Positions 33,569-57,099 of a DNA stretch of 64,000 nucleotides are shown one piece after another (positions within the stretch are counted from its first letter, which is position 1; each line of letters begins with the position of its first letter). Source of the stretch: Shinisaurus crocodilurus (lineage: Eukaryota > Chordata > Lepidosauria > Squamata > Shinisauridae); contig CM037880.1 in the NCBI GenBank assembly GCA_021292165.1, forward strand, positions 224,098,467-224,162,466, in the 5' to 3' direction. The translations under genes and the position numbers were made by a program. Below the pieces are notes generated by a model. The model had not been told where the DNA came from. It saw only the letters and a list, made by a program, of their open reading frames with translations, and searched no databases.

Positions 33569-34536
33569 CATGTGGGGAACCCTAGTTATGTGGGGAATCT
33601 TGCAAGGAGTTGTGGGCGACTGGGAAGTCACCAACAGATGGAAGTGCCATGATGTGGCGTGGTCAGAAATCGAGACGGCGTGCAAGCTGACCAACCTAAC
33701 CTGAGAACAGGTCCCAAGAAAGGCATTAAAATCCTCCTTCTGGGTAAACGTGCGTCACGATGCAGCTTGTAAGGCAGAACACAGGATCCATTGTACACAA
33801 GGCGGGGCGGAGATCCAGACCACCTTTTGCTTTACCGGCAATCGCGAGAGCTCCAGGGCACAGTTGCAATGCGTGCAGGGCCGGCGCTACCGCTAGGCAA
33901 ACTAGGCGCTTGCCTAGGGCGCGCGGCTGAAGAGGGCGCGCGGCTGAAGAGGGCGCGCGGCTGAAGAGGGCGCGCGGCTGAAGAGGGCGCGCGGCTGAAG
34001 AGGGCGCGGAAACGCTGCGCTCCTCTTCGCTGCCGCTGCGCCGCCCCCGCCAGGCCTCCGCTGCGCCGCCCCCACCAGGCCTCTGCCTCTCTCCCGCCGC
34101 TGCCGCGCCTCCCCACCGTCCCACCCGCCCGCCCGCTGCTGCACCTCCCCCCGCCCACCCGCCCGCTCGCCGCTGCGCCTCCCCCCGCCCGCTCGCCGCT
34201 GCGCCTCCCCCCGCCCGCTCGCCCCGCTCGCCGCTGCGCCTCCGCTAGCCCGCTCGCCGTGCGCCTCCCCCCGCCCGCCCGCCCGCTAGCCTGCCGCTGC
34301 GCCTCCCCCCGCCCTCCCGCTCGCTGCCGCTGCGCCTCCCGCGCCATCGCCACCCCCCGACCCCCCCGTCACCTACCTTCTCCGCGTCGCGTCGCTTCCG
34401 GAGCCCCGCCCGCGTTGTTTTGGCGGGAGGAACCAGGGCAACAGGGCTTAAACAGCCCTGTTGCCATGGTTTCCCCGGCAAAAAACAGCGCGGGGGGTCC
34501 CGTCGCGTCACTTCAGGAGGAGGAGGAAGAGGAGGC

Positions 34537-34570
<34 letters not shown>

Positions 34571-36262
34571 GCCAGGGCAGGGGGGGGGAAGGTAGGATGG
34601 TGGTGGCGGGGGTTTTTTTTTTGCAGAGCAGGATTGCTTTGGAGAGGGGCGGGGGCACCAAATATTATTTCGCCTGGGGCGCCAAACTGCCCTGCACCGG
34701 TCCTGAATGCGTGCCCTTCTTCAACGCCAACCAAGGGGTGGATGTTTCTGGAGAGCCTGTCTGCCGCAGGCAGTCACCACAGCGACTTGGGCAGTCAGTT
34801 TGCTAGTCCACTTCCAAATCATGGTGCTCAGTGAGGAGAAGAGGCAGAAAGGCAAGGAGATCCTGCTCACTCTCACCACCTCCACAGGACTAATTTACCG
34901 GAGATCTTTGCAGGACTGGAAGCATTTTAAAGCTCATGTTTCCATGAAGCAGCGGTGAGAGCAAGGCATTTTGGACTGGGGTTTGATGCTAAGTGAAGTG
35001 CATTGTGGAGCCAGTAGGAAACATATTCCATTTAATTCCATGAGTTATGATGCTGTTATTGACCTCCAAAGTACACCAGGCCCTTACATCCTCAGGGTCA
35101 GGCAGAGGGTTCTGGAAATAGATCCTCTAATCAAAAAGGCAACCATGTTGTCCAAATTAGAATACCCGATAATTAGGTCACACATGCTCAAAATGAATCA
35201 ATTCCAAGAAGTAATTTGACAACCAAAAAGATCCATAAAACAGGTCATTATACCACTCCATAAATTGAATATCTCCTACGAGTTTCCACAATGTGCGCCA
35301 CCCCTGACCACGAGTCAGCAGGGCTGGGGGAAATGGGAAGACTTGTGGCAAAGGATGTCTAGGAAGACCAGAAACACCAGGAGTGTCGGAGAAGCCTTAA
35401 GCTTGGGCGTAGGCTTCTTAGACGCTGGGGACATTGAGATTGTGGACAATAAGCTGAAGTACGCCATCGAAGGGATTGAAGAACTGGCAGAGCCAATCAC
35501 CAGGGCACTGGCCCACACGGTGGAAGTACCCCGGGTCATTTCTGTAATCCTCCCATTGTGGGAAGGGGTAATAGAAAAGGACAATTTCAAGATTGTAAAT
35601 ACTGTCATGTCTTTGCAACGAAATGTCTCTTTAGCAATGTCGTGCATGCAGGTTCAGGGACTAGTCCAATAACTAAGAATCTCATTGATTCACATGGTTA
35701 CTAACCAGGTAATCCTCCAAGAGGTCAAAAATGTAATTGCACCCTACCTGTCTGAAGGGAACAAAAGCTAGACGAATGGTGGGAGCTCAGGAATGCCACA
35801 CACAACAGCAAGGGCCAGGAACTCACTCTGTTCCGAGCCACCGTGGAAGCCAAGGAAGCAATGAAGGTTTTTCGGGTTGTTCCCTTGGGCATCCCAATCA
35901 GTAAAGGCATGGTCATGTATGCACAAGAACAACAACACTGGGCACGCCTCAGGGCGGGGGTTTGGGAGACCATAAATGTCAGAGGGTGCCAACATCACCC
36001 AGGGCTAGACTTTGTGTGCAAAGACCAGACCTTTGAGGCTCCACACAACTGCTTCTCCTATGGGGCGAGAAACACATCCTACTGTTCATTTATTCTCAAG
36101 AAAGAGTCCAGTTCAGGGGGTAAAAGCAGGGCTGCACAGAAGGTGGTCCAGGAATCAGGTACGGTAACATCACCGCTGTCTCCATGTCAGTTTGAAGAAG
36201 CTGCGATTGCCAAATTGCCAAGAAGGGCAACCAACACTTGTGCTTGTGCCACGAGAGTCAAG
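33569..36262 (+). pseudogene. decayed envelope-like (probable endogenous retrovirus) reading frame
   Basis: A splice-acceptor-like CTGTGTAG (33558-33565) precedes an ATG at 33571 with a short hydrophobic leader and Cys/Trp-rich sequence. The frame stops after 44 codons and continues in pieces. A 135-codon block (35265-35672) has the layout of a retroviral transmembrane-subunit ectodomain: 'GVGFLDAGDIEIV', 'ALAHTVEVPRV', then 'LQRNVSLAMSCMQVQ'. A Cys-containing block follows (35843-36262), ending at AAG|GTGAGT. The frame is broken by several stops and frameshifts and by a hAT insertion at 33876-34705. No gag or pol lies beside it. The envelope call is inferred from layout; an extinct host gene is possible. 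Confidence 0.42.
33876..34705. mobile_element. GC-rich hAT element inserted into the envelope-like frame
   Basis: Ends CAGGGCCGGCGC and GCACCGGTCCTG with a perfect 8-bp duplication AATGCGTG (33868-33875, 34706-34713). Near the left end a 17-bp unit (gcgcgcggctgaagagg) is repeated five times (about 33919-34005). A (GCA)n tract lies at about 34536-34569. Long frames across it are low-complexity Pro/Arg/Ala and not real genes. Related to 10608-11275. Confidence 0.9.
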
Positions 36263-36409
36263 GTGAGTTGGGGAGGCCCTTTGGTCATCACAGGTAAAAT
36301 CCCAGAATACCCCCTCCCCCAGAAAGAGTCTCGAACACCCTTCCCCAATCTGGTGCACTCCAGGTATATTTGAAACTCCCAGAATTCCCAGCCAGCATGG
36401 CCAACGGTG

Positions 36410-36535
36410 GTCTAGAGCAGCTTTCCCCAACCCGGTGCCCTCCAGATATTTTGGACTATGGTTCCTTCCCATAAGGCCCAGCCAGCATAGCTGATGGCCA
36501 GGGATCCTGGGAGCTGTAGTCCAAAACAACTGGAG
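36410..36535. repeat. older relative of the foldback MITE
   Basis: 'cagctttccccaacccggtg' and 'ggagctgtagtccaaaacaa' resemble the MITE arms but are diverged and lack the right terminus. Confidence 0.55.
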
Positions 36536-36812
36536 GCTTCTAGGTAATCAGCAAGCATATCTACCCTACCCATTTAAATTGAACCCAATTTAACCTTCAA
36601 GGCTTTGCTCATAGAGTACAGGAAGTTGTGTTTTTTGAAGGTCCATTAAAAGTCTTGTTAGGGATCTCCAGCCCTTTGGAGAAAAACAGTCCTTGTAGTA
36701 GTGAACCAAGACTGAAACTGGTTTACAATTGTAAAGTGCAGACATGCCAGGAAGCTCAGTCCAACGGCTGCCTTAAATCTGCCTCTCTTGTCATTTAGAA
36801 TCTCTGCTCTTT

Positions 36813-37330
36813 CATAGAATCATAGAAAAGTAGAGTTGGAAGGGGCCTACAAGGCCATCGAGTCCAACCCCCTGCTCAATGCAGGAATCCAGGTCAAAGC
36901 ATCTCTGACAGATGTCTGTCCAGCTGCACCTTGAATGCCTCCAGAGTGGGAGAGCCCACCACCTCCCTAGGTAGTTGATTCCATTGTCTTATTGCTCTGA
37001 CAGTCAGGAAATTTTTCCTGATGTTTAGGTGGAATCTAGGTTCCTGTAATTGAGCCCATTATTCCGTGTCCTGCAAACTGGGATGATCGAGAGAGATCCT
37101 GGCCTCTCTGTGTGACATCCCTTCAAATACTGGAAGAGTGCGATCCTATCTCCCTCAGTTCCTCTTCTGAAGGCTAAACCTGCCCAGTTCTTTCAGCTCT
37201 CCTCATAGGGCCTGTTTCCAGTCCCTTTATCATCCTTGTTGCCCTCCTCTGAACCCTCTCCAGTTTGTCTATGTCCTTCTTAAAGTGAGGTGCCCAGAAC
37301 TGGACGCAGTACTCAAGATGAGGCCTAACC
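36813..37330 (-). repeat. CR1 LINE 3' fragment
   Basis: Antisense copy beginning ATCATAGAAAAGTAGAGTTGG and running through the CR1 RT C-terminus (the complement of '[11 protein letters not shown]' is readable near 37200-37260). Confidence 0.85.
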
Positions 37331-38054
37331 AGTGTGTCCCGTCTTTATACTGGTTTTCCCTCTGCCTTTTTTTAGGCCTCTTTAAACTGCCACCCAAGTT
37401 TTCATCTGGTCTTGTGTCACACATATCGAAAGAACCAGGGGCCAGTTCTGAAAGGGGCTCAGCAGCGCACAGGCAAATGCAGCTCCTCCCCTTCCCCAGC
37501 ACACGGCGGGCTGCCCTCCCCTTCCCCAGACTTTTGCCCATGCTGCCAAGGGAGAGCCGGACGGACCCCACCAGCTCTGGCACTGGCTCCCTCTCACTGC
37601 CCTCTTCGCTTCCTCCTTGCAGGACGCTCGCCTGGTCTTTGCGGCATGGGGTGGCCCAGAGCCGCAAGCCAGAGTTGCAAGGCGTGGGAAAGGAGAAGAA
37701 ACGGAGGAGGGTTTTCTGCGGGCTATCCCCAAAATCAAATAGTGCCCTCCCCCCCCCCATGGGGAACTCCTGCTCCTCCCCAAACTGGTGACCTATATGC
37801 TGCTGTTGTGACAGCAAAAACCTGAGAGAGACATCGCAATGACAGCTCACAATTTCCCATAACCCACTGCTAAACACAAAGGGTGAACTGCATTTTCATA
37901 TTTAGGTATCATATATTTGTGCGCTTTGATTTGTGCCACATTCCAGGATTCACAAGTGCCGGTCTGTCCTCCGGAGTAAAATTGCCAAGTCTGCTTCCAG
38001 GACGGGAGAGGCTCAGATTTCATGTGCACAGTGAGGAAACCGGGAGAGGCCGTG

Positions 38055-38265
38055 TTTTCATTACACTTTTATCCTGCCTTTCAACTAAGCAATTCCAAGC
38101 ACCAATTTTATCTTCACAGCAGCCCCGTCGTGACACATGCGGGGCTGAGATAGGAGTGGCTGGGCCAGCATCGCTCAAGCAGCTTCATGGTGGACCAAGA
38201 TTTGAACCCAGAGCTCCCCAGCCCAACACTCGAACCACAACGCCGCACCAGCCCTTGCCTGCCTT
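38055..38265 (-). repeat. tRNA/CORE-type SINE, antisense
   Basis: 'ggaccaagatttgaacccaga' (B-box region, antisense) with 'atcctgcctttcaac' at the tail end. Confidence 0.5.
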
Positions 38266-38663
38266 ATCACCATCTTCCTTTCAGCCGCTCCACCTCACGC
38301 CCGGCTGCCCTGGAGCTCTGGTCACCTGCAGACACTTCAGGCAGGCTCCCTCACTGCTCGGCAGGTTGTTCTGGCTGAGGAGCTTATCCGGCATTTACAC
38401 ACACGTGGTGGTTCATTGTCGCTTGACAAACGGTTGTCTGTATTTCATCTCACGTGCCTACACCTCCAAATCTCCCTTCCCCGCTACCCAGCCCCTTCCC
38501 CATTAGAATGAGAGCGGCCGGAGAGGGGATGGCTGAATGCTGGCGGTGCCTTCAGGAGCACGGTCTATCACCCAGCTTGGTATGGAGGGGGGTGTCCATT
38601 CTAATGGCTTTGCATGTGCACGCGCACACACTGAACCCACGCTTGCCCAGAAAAGAAGGATCC

Positions 38664-39536
38664 TGTGGAGCTTTTGGGGGTTCCTACATACACACACACA
38701 CGCACACACCTCCTCATGTGTAAACCAAGTGGGGCCAGTTGAGGGGGCTGGGAGGAAATGAAAGGTACATAAAGCATCGGATGGAATGAATGGCGCCTAG
38801 ATGCCTAGAGAAGTTGGCCTAGGGCTTTCATATGTAAATAGTTCAGTTGGCCTAGGGCTTTCATATGTAAATAGTTCACCTGCCTGGCCAGGTGAAGAGC
38901 ATTATGATTGGCTAAGAGGCAGCAGAGCTACAGGGAGGAGGGGAGGGGAGGAAAAGGTATATTTCCCAAAGTGTGGGTTTTGGTCTTTGTTCTACCCGGC
39001 TGTGGTAATGGCGGTAAGCCAAAGACCCCAGGCAGCTCCTGGTGAAATTAGCTGGACTGAGGGCTCTAGTAAAAGCAAGCCTTGTGGGAGTTTTACCCAT
39101 CTCAGACCTTCAGGTAGGTGTGGTAATCTCCCTCGGGCAGTGAGGCTGTGCTGGATTTAACCCTTGAAGAGAACACCCTCAGGTAACAGGTGTGTGCCCG
39201 AGAGATATTAAGGAATCAGGTTTTATTGTTTTGCAGCTTTACTGTGTACTAAAGTGTCTCTCTCTTTATTTTGTGTGTTTCTCTTATTTCCCTAATCTTG
39301 TTGTAAAATGCTACCAGAATAAACCTTGTCCTGGTTTTACCCCACATGGTGTTTGTGGATTGCTCTGCTTGGTTCAGTATCTAAATCCAAGTTACAGAAT
39401 TGAAGGCGAGTCCCTCAACAGAGATTCAAGTAGGATTGCAGACAGCTGAGGCTGGCAATCTGGTACCTTGAGATCTCTGGGGGTCTTGGTTCCTTTGGAG
39501 TAGGAAACCAGCCAGCCCCCCCCCCCTTCCACCACA
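38664..39536 (+). mobile_element. solo LTR in the lectin pseudogene intron
   Basis: TGTGGAG...CACCACA, 873 bp, with a perfect 5-bp duplication GATCC (38659-38663, 39537-39541). Same family as 28301-29217. AATAAACC lies near 39318. A 30-bp internal segment ('gttggcctagggctttcata...') is tandemly doubled at 38813-38876. Confidence 0.9.
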
Positions 39537-39889
39537 GATCCATTAAAAACCTTTCTCCTCCCCACCTTCTTTCCACCACACTACTGTCTCTGGCTCACAA
39601 CTGGGTCAAAGTCGGCCTTGCCTTCCAGCCTTCCTCCCTCCCTCCCATATCAGAGCACTGGACTAGCAAGCAAAGCTGTGGATGGAAACTGTGACGGGGG
39701 CCGGCGTAATGTGCAATCCTGCACCCCTGCTCTGCTGGAGAGGGAGCCCTGGTGGCACGTGGACTTGGGCAGCCAGCACACCACCTCCACTGTGGTGGTG
39801 GGAAACTGCGGGGACTGGTGGGGCACAAGAATCCGAGATCCACGTGGGAGGCTCTATGGCCGACCAGAGTGGTGACCGGGCTCCAGTGG

Positions 39890-41215
39890 CACCCCGCCCA
39901 TAACAAATATATCCCAGGGCACACACTCAAGATCACTCAATATGGACTAGTTAGCTTGTGGCTCTCTTTCGTACTCATAATCATGCGTGGGTGGGGTGGA
40001 CAGTGGGGAAAAGGTGGGTTCTGCCCACTCCTTCAAGGCAGGCCTTCTGTGGAATGGGCAGCTGTGGCCCACCTTGCAGGCTGTGGTGATAAGTGAAGTT
40101 CTGTCAGAAAAATTCAACCAGGCCAGAAGAAAATTGGGGGGCAAGGAGAGAAAAGTTATGAAATAATTGTTCGTCCGTAAACCTCTGAACCAGATCCTTT
40201 TGCCTCTCCCCCACCCCAATAACCAGGAGGGGCTGTGATTATTTGCTGGCTAAACAAGATTTGACATCCAGTGGGGGGGGGGATGGGACATAACTCTTAG
40301 GCAAGAACATAGGAGTAGCTGTGCTGGATCAGACCCAAGGTCCACCTGGGCCGGCATTCTGTTCAACCAGCTGCCTGTGGGAAGCCCACAAGCAGGACAG
40401 GAGTGCAACGGCACCCTCCTGCCCATGTTTCCCAACAACCGGCACACAGATCATTGTGCTGACCGCACCAAGCAGGGCTCAGGGAGAAAGCAGAAGTCTA
40501 GGTTTCCTGCCAGCACATGGTGCAGACAGAGAGGGCCAGTGGCTCAGAAGTGGGGAGCCGACTGACAAGTGAGCCACGAGAGCCGCCTCCGTCAGCACCC
40601 TAGAGGCTGGAAAGCATTGCTGCGCCCCGACGATCTCGGCTGTGGGTGCCCCTTGCCTGCCTGGACTTGCTTCTTGCCGTGCTGGGCCAGGAAGCATCTA
40701 AGCCAGCCTTCCCCACTGGCTGGAGGATGCTGGGAGTTGTAGTGCAACACATCTGGAAGGCACTAGGTTGGGAAGGCCGATCGAAGCTGCGGGTTACCCC
40801 ACGAGCCTACTCTGCTGCCACCTAGTGGAGCTGTTGTGTTACTGCAGCCTGCTGCGGACAAAATGGGAGGTGCACGAAGGGGGGGGGTCGAGGTGCCCAT
40901 TTCTAAAACAGGGGTGGGGGAGGTCTTCTGCCCTAGCAGACCACACAGATACACAGCCCCAGGAAGTTTCACATGGATGTGGCCCCCGGCAGAGGAAGCC
41001 ATGGGAGGGGGCAAGAGGGATGCCCTTGGCTGGCCAGTCTCCTGCAGGCAGGCAGGCAGGCGGGAGCAAGCAAGTAAACTCCTCCAGAGCAGCTGTCCGG
41101 GAGGGGCCTTCCCGCCACGCTCTGCCTGCCCCAGTGGCTTGTGCCTTCCCTCGGTAGCCAGCTGCCTCCCACTTCTCGCCAGGACAAGCAGCAGCCCCAA
41201 ACCCTGCCCATCCCT
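39890..41215. other. intergenic, with two repeat fragments
   Basis: 40300-40450 is a copy of the 'gctgtgctggatcagaccc...gacaggagtgcaacggcaccctcc' LINE-like repeat (plus strand). 40695-40775 is a diverged foldback fragment ('ctgggagttgtagtgcaaca'). No exon is recognised in the rest. Confidence 0.5.
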
Positions 41216-41223
41216 CATCCTTG

Positions 41224-41400
41224 ACTGTGGCAACCCACTATGCTGGCTCAGCTTGTCTGAGCGTGGAAAGCTAAGCAGGGTCGGGCCTGGTGATTACTTG
41301 GATGGGAGACCCCCTCCTCTAGTTTCCTGCATTGAGCAGGGGGTTGGACTCGATGGCCTTGCAGGCTCCTTCCAACTCTATGATCTATGAAATCTATGAA
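41224..41400 (+). repeat. 5S rRNA-derived SINE with CR1-type tail
   Basis: The head matches 5S rRNA ('ggaaagctaagcagggtcgg', 'ttacttggatgggagacc'), including the pol III internal promoter region. It is fused to a CR1 3' end ('ttggactcgatggccttg', 'tccaactctatgatctatga'). Same fusion point in two other copies (58045-58215, 62287-62457). Confidence 0.88.
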
Positions 41401-42094
41401 GGAGGCCCATCTCCTCGGGGCCGCACCTGGGGTGGGGTGGGGGTGAGAGAGCTGTGCCCCTGCCCTGCTACCCCGATTTCCCAGCAGCTGTGCTCTGGGG
41501 CAAATGCCTGCGCCCCACAGGCAAGAGCAGCTTTTGAGTACACGCAGGACTTCCCCCCCTCAAATTTGGGTGGGGTGGGGAGGGGAGGGCAGGGGAGACA
41601 AACAGGTACTCGAAACTTCACCAGAAAACGTCAGCACCACCTGCCGGTCTCAGCTTCGCATGTCAGTGGCAACCGGACCCCGCCCCCTGCAGAGAGCCTG
41701 CCCTGCAAGTCCTGGCCAGGCCGCCCATTTGCGGGTGGCTTCCCATCCTTGAGGAGAGTTTGGAATGTGTCAAATCTGCACAGTGTCTGGCAGGGCCGCT
41801 ATAGGACTGAAGGACCTTGTAAAAGGTCCGGGGCCCAAAGCCATGAATCTCCCCTTAAAAGACCTCCCACAACAGAGCCGAGACCCCTCAACAGTGACCC
41901 GTGGCCAGGCAGAACTGACGGGCCAATGTCCCGACTCGGCTCCGGGCAGTTTCCCACGTTCCTGTGAGTCCACGTCTCGTATTTCAGGCTTCCAGAAGGA
42001 GCGTTCCTGTCCTCAAACCCTCCCAGCTGAGCCGCCCCAACTGCTCCGCGAGCATCTCCCTGCCGGCAACGAACTGTGGGGCCACGCAGCCGTT

Positions 42095-42496
42095 AGGGAC
42101 ATAGAAAATAAATTTTATTCTCCGTTTAGGTGTCTACACTGTAGTTGCATCACTAACCACGACCCTCATGGGAAGAATGCAGCTCACGTTACTCGACACA
42201 GACAACAGAGAAGCCTCTGTCCGTAGCCAGAGTCCGCGCTCGCCGCCGCACGGGGGGGGGGGGAGGGGCGGCAGCAGCAGCAACAGCAGCCCAGGCTTGG
42301 CTCTTTGACATACTCAACAGAAACAAAAAAATATCAAATTCCAGAGACAGACACCCCCCACCCCACCCCACCCGGCCACCCTCCTGCCTGCTGCGGGCGG
42401 GCGGCAGAGCCTTGCAGAGGCAGGCAGGCAGGCAGGCAGGCAGGGGCAAGGCTGCGGCCTTGGCGGCGCTCGAAGCCAGAGGTGGTGACGTTGAGG
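42095..42496 (-). other. 3' UTR of the CK2 alpha gene with poly(A) signal
   Basis: From the stop at 42497 to about 42095. AATAAA on the minus strand at 42119-42114, in 'gagaataaaatttattttc'. A (CAGG)n microsatellite at about 42417-42443 lies in it. Confidence 0.75.
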
Positions 42497-54201
<11,705 letters not shown>

Positions 54202-54236
54202 GTTGTCCCAGCGTGATGGTCAGCACCTCAAATGCT
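54202..54236 (-). other. 5' UTR end of the CK2 alpha gene
   Basis: A pyrimidine-rich acceptor (TTTGTTTTTAG) on the minus strand places the exon start at 54236, 35 bases before the ATG. At least one non-coding exon must lie upstream; it was not found. Confidence 0.7.
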
Positions 54237-55191
54237 CTAAAAACAAACAAACAACACAGAGACACACAAAGAGATTGGAGCAAGAACAGAACTTATCAGG
54301 CACAGAAATAAGGGAACGGTGGGGAAAGCAAAGAGACCCAACCTTGAACCTGAATCGAGGAACCCTGCCTCAAGACTTTTGCTCAGGAAAAGAAAAAAGT
54401 CACTTAAGCAGCTCCACACAGAATTTTTCTTCTTCTTCCCCTTTGTATGCTTATAAGCATTAGCGAGGACAGAGTGGGTAGTTATAGCGAGCCCTGAAGG
54501 CGAGGAAATAGCGGGAAGAAGCACCAGAGGCTCTAAGGGCGAGTTCGCACGATCACCGCAGCCCACTGCGCGAACCAGGTCAACGTTACGTCACGGGCAA
54601 TGACAGAGAAGACGCACACCCCGCCCCCCGGCTTTCTGAGCCTTTGATCAAATACCCTCAAACTCAGACCTGGTGGAGCAGCATGCACTGTGAGCGGACA
54701 AGAGCCGCCGCGCTGCATCCTGAGCTTCCCAGGAAGTCATAACGTTCACCAGATTTGGTGCCTGCTTGGGTGTGGGGATTTTACAGACTTGGGAACACGG
54801 CAGCAATTCAACTGCTGGGCCAATTTTGGGGAACTGGGGTGGGTGGGGCATAAGATGCTGCCCGATATCATTGGCCCATCCAGCTCAGTCTGATCCGCGG
54901 TGGCTCCCCAGGATTTCAGGCAGAGGGGTCTTTCCAACCCTGCTTGGAGAGGCTGCTGGGGACTGACCCGGGGACCTCCGGCACGCCGAGCAGGGGCTCT
55001 GCCACTGAGCCACCACCCTTGCTATGTGGGCGGGGGGAGGGGGCAGCAGCCTGTCATCTCAGAGTAGAGCTGGCAGGGCTCCTGGAGCCTGGACCCCACC
55101 TGGAGTTTCACCCGGGGCAAGGCTCACCAGGCTCAGCCCTGGAACGTGGAAAACGAGAGGCATCCGCCCGTGCTCCTTACTGAATCAGGGC

Positions 55192-55226
<35 letters not shown>

Positions 55227-57090
55227 CTGGGGCCCGGGCAGCTCCCTTTCCGGAACGCAGCCCCCGCTCAAGACCTCCACCGCCCACCAGGCTCACACCC
55301 TCCGACATATCCTGTTGGGGCTGGTCAGCAGCTCTCCATCATCGAGGCTGGGGAGAAGCAGCCAGTGCTGCCGCCGCCGCTGCTGCTGCCTTGCTTCCAA
55401 GGAGGCCCAGCGATGCCCACAGAGCTGCGTTGGGGCTTGCTGATCCAAAAGCCGTCTCAGCTCCTAGCAGCACAAACACTCCCCCCTCCTTGCACCAAAC
55501 CCGCAGACTCTCCGCCCCGGAGGCCAATTAAGCCAGCAGCAGAAACCAGCTCTCTGGTTCCCAACGCTCCGCAGCAATTAAGAGCAAGCCCTGAAGTGCC
55601 CTTCCTGAACCAGGCAGCTGCAGGCCCAGCCCAATGCCCGCTGCGGGGAGGAGAGAGCCATCCTGGCCTCGGGCAGCCCAGGGTCAGAACAGGGACCGCA
55701 GAGGAGAGGGCAGAGTCACTCTTCCGGGCGCCTGGTAACTGCCCCTGGGCAACGTTGCCTGGCCCAACCATGTCATTCCAGAGGACACCTTTTGCAGGGA
55801 GGTAAGCACACCTGGGACGAGGGTGCCTCCTCTGCTGCGTGGCCCCAGTAAGGCAGGATGCAATCCCGATTTTAATACCGATGCTGCAGGCCAGCAGGGC
55901 AAGTTGGGACACCCGACCTACCTGCCGGGCCGCTTTCTGGCTGGGATGTACGTCAGCCCCAAACACTAACCATCCTGCTGCAGACTTGGCAGCCTTCCCA
56001 ACCCTGCCCTGGTCTCCAGGCTCAGGAGGAAAGTGGTGGGAATTCTGCGGCCCAAACCAGGCAACGTGTTATGGAGTCACGTCACTTAGTTCCACCAGGG
56101 GAAAAGGTACTTGCAAGGCCCATCCAGAAATGAACAGGGAATGAGCGGGGTGCAGGTGCAGAAACAACAAGGCACAACTGAGGACAGCCGGAACCAAGAA
56201 CTTCATTTTAATATATAGCATCTCTCAACTTTGGTGTCCTGCAGGAGCTCCAGCCAACCTCCAGTGGCCTCCTCTGCGGGAACGGGAGCAGCAAAGTGCC
56301 AGAAAGGACTGTCCTAACACAGGAGCCCCTCAGATTCTGCCACTTCCCATAACCACCAACAGGAAACTCAACGTGGCTTAAATAGAGTCAGAACAAAGAG
56401 AAGGGCAACAGTTGGTAACCGCCCCCCCCCCAAATGCAATAGAACACCCACCTGTTATGTATAACCATTTCAAATGGCCAATTTATTATACAGTAAGATA
56501 AAATTCAACTGTACATGGTACAGCTCAATAAGCCCATAAACAAAAAATGGGATACAATTAAACCAGGATTGAGCTTTGACTGGAGGAAGAATTCACTTTA
56601 CTGCTGGATAACTTCTGATGAAGATCCACAGAACGGATACACTCTGGCATGCCTGTCCCTGTGTATTCTTAGACTTGTGCATTCTTAGAATGTATCTCCC
56701 TGTGTGCATTTTGTAAGCTCACTCTGGGTTTAACAGTACCCTCCACATTTTTGTTCATGGGCTTATTGAGTTGTACCACACATAGTTGAAATGTATCTTA
56801 CTGTATAATAAAATGCTCATTTGAAATTATTATACGTAACAGTTGGGTACTGTATAGCAATTCTGGGGTGTTAACGAGTCAGGTCAGGGCTCATACTCAG
56901 AAAACAGGGAGTGGGATGCCGATGCAGTCACAAAGCGATCTCTCCACTCCTACTAGCACTGTAGCCTGCCTCTACTAGTGTAAGACTATTGGAGAGTTTG
57001 GAAACATACCCATTCTGAAGACCGTCCTCACCTCCAGCCCGGAAAAGAAGGCGTAAAAGAAGAGCTGTGCTAGATCACACCAAAGGGACA
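54237..57090. other. upstream or first-intron DNA, no gene seen
   Basis: 54885-55020 is an antisense tRNA-type SINE ('ctgacccggggacctccggc', 'gctctgccactgagcc'). 55194-55227 is (GGCA)n. 55300-55500 is GC-rich but has no clear promoter. 56440-56880 is AT-rich with an internal repeat ('ttgagttgtaccac', 'gtacagctcaataag' inverted about 230 bp apart). Confidence 0.45.
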
Positions 57091-57099
57091 TCAAGCCCA

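Larger units (their letters stand above)
37560..39880 (+). pseudogene. third F-type lectin copy, inactivated
   Basis: Exon-1-like sequence at about 37600-37690 keeps the pyrimidine tract and GCAGGA of the active genes, but the ATG is ACG and most signal-peptide codons are deleted. Intron-like homology follows (for example 'gctttgatttgtgccac' near 37922). Exon-2-like sequence at about 39590-39880 reads AVDGNCDGG, 'PWWHVDLGSQ' and 'STVVVGNCGDWWG'. The acceptor AG is GG, His74 is Pro, Arg101 is Cys, and the Cys104-Cys105 pair is Trp-Trp. The frame ends in TGA at 39874. No exon 3 was found. A SINE and a solo LTR sit in the former intron. This is a dead member of the lectin family in the same orientation as the right-arm gene. 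Confidence 0.8.

Noticed and set aside
33726..34834. Frames of 130-190 codons around 34 kb
   Set aside because: Produced by the 17-bp repeat and GC-rich body of the hAT at 33876-34705; not genes.
36170..36529. 119-codon minus-strand frame
   Set aside because: It is the antisense of the envelope-like remnant plus a foldback fragment.
41243..41313. Possible 5S rRNA gene
   Set aside because: Only the 3' half of 5S is present and it is fused to a CR1 tail in three places; called a SINE.
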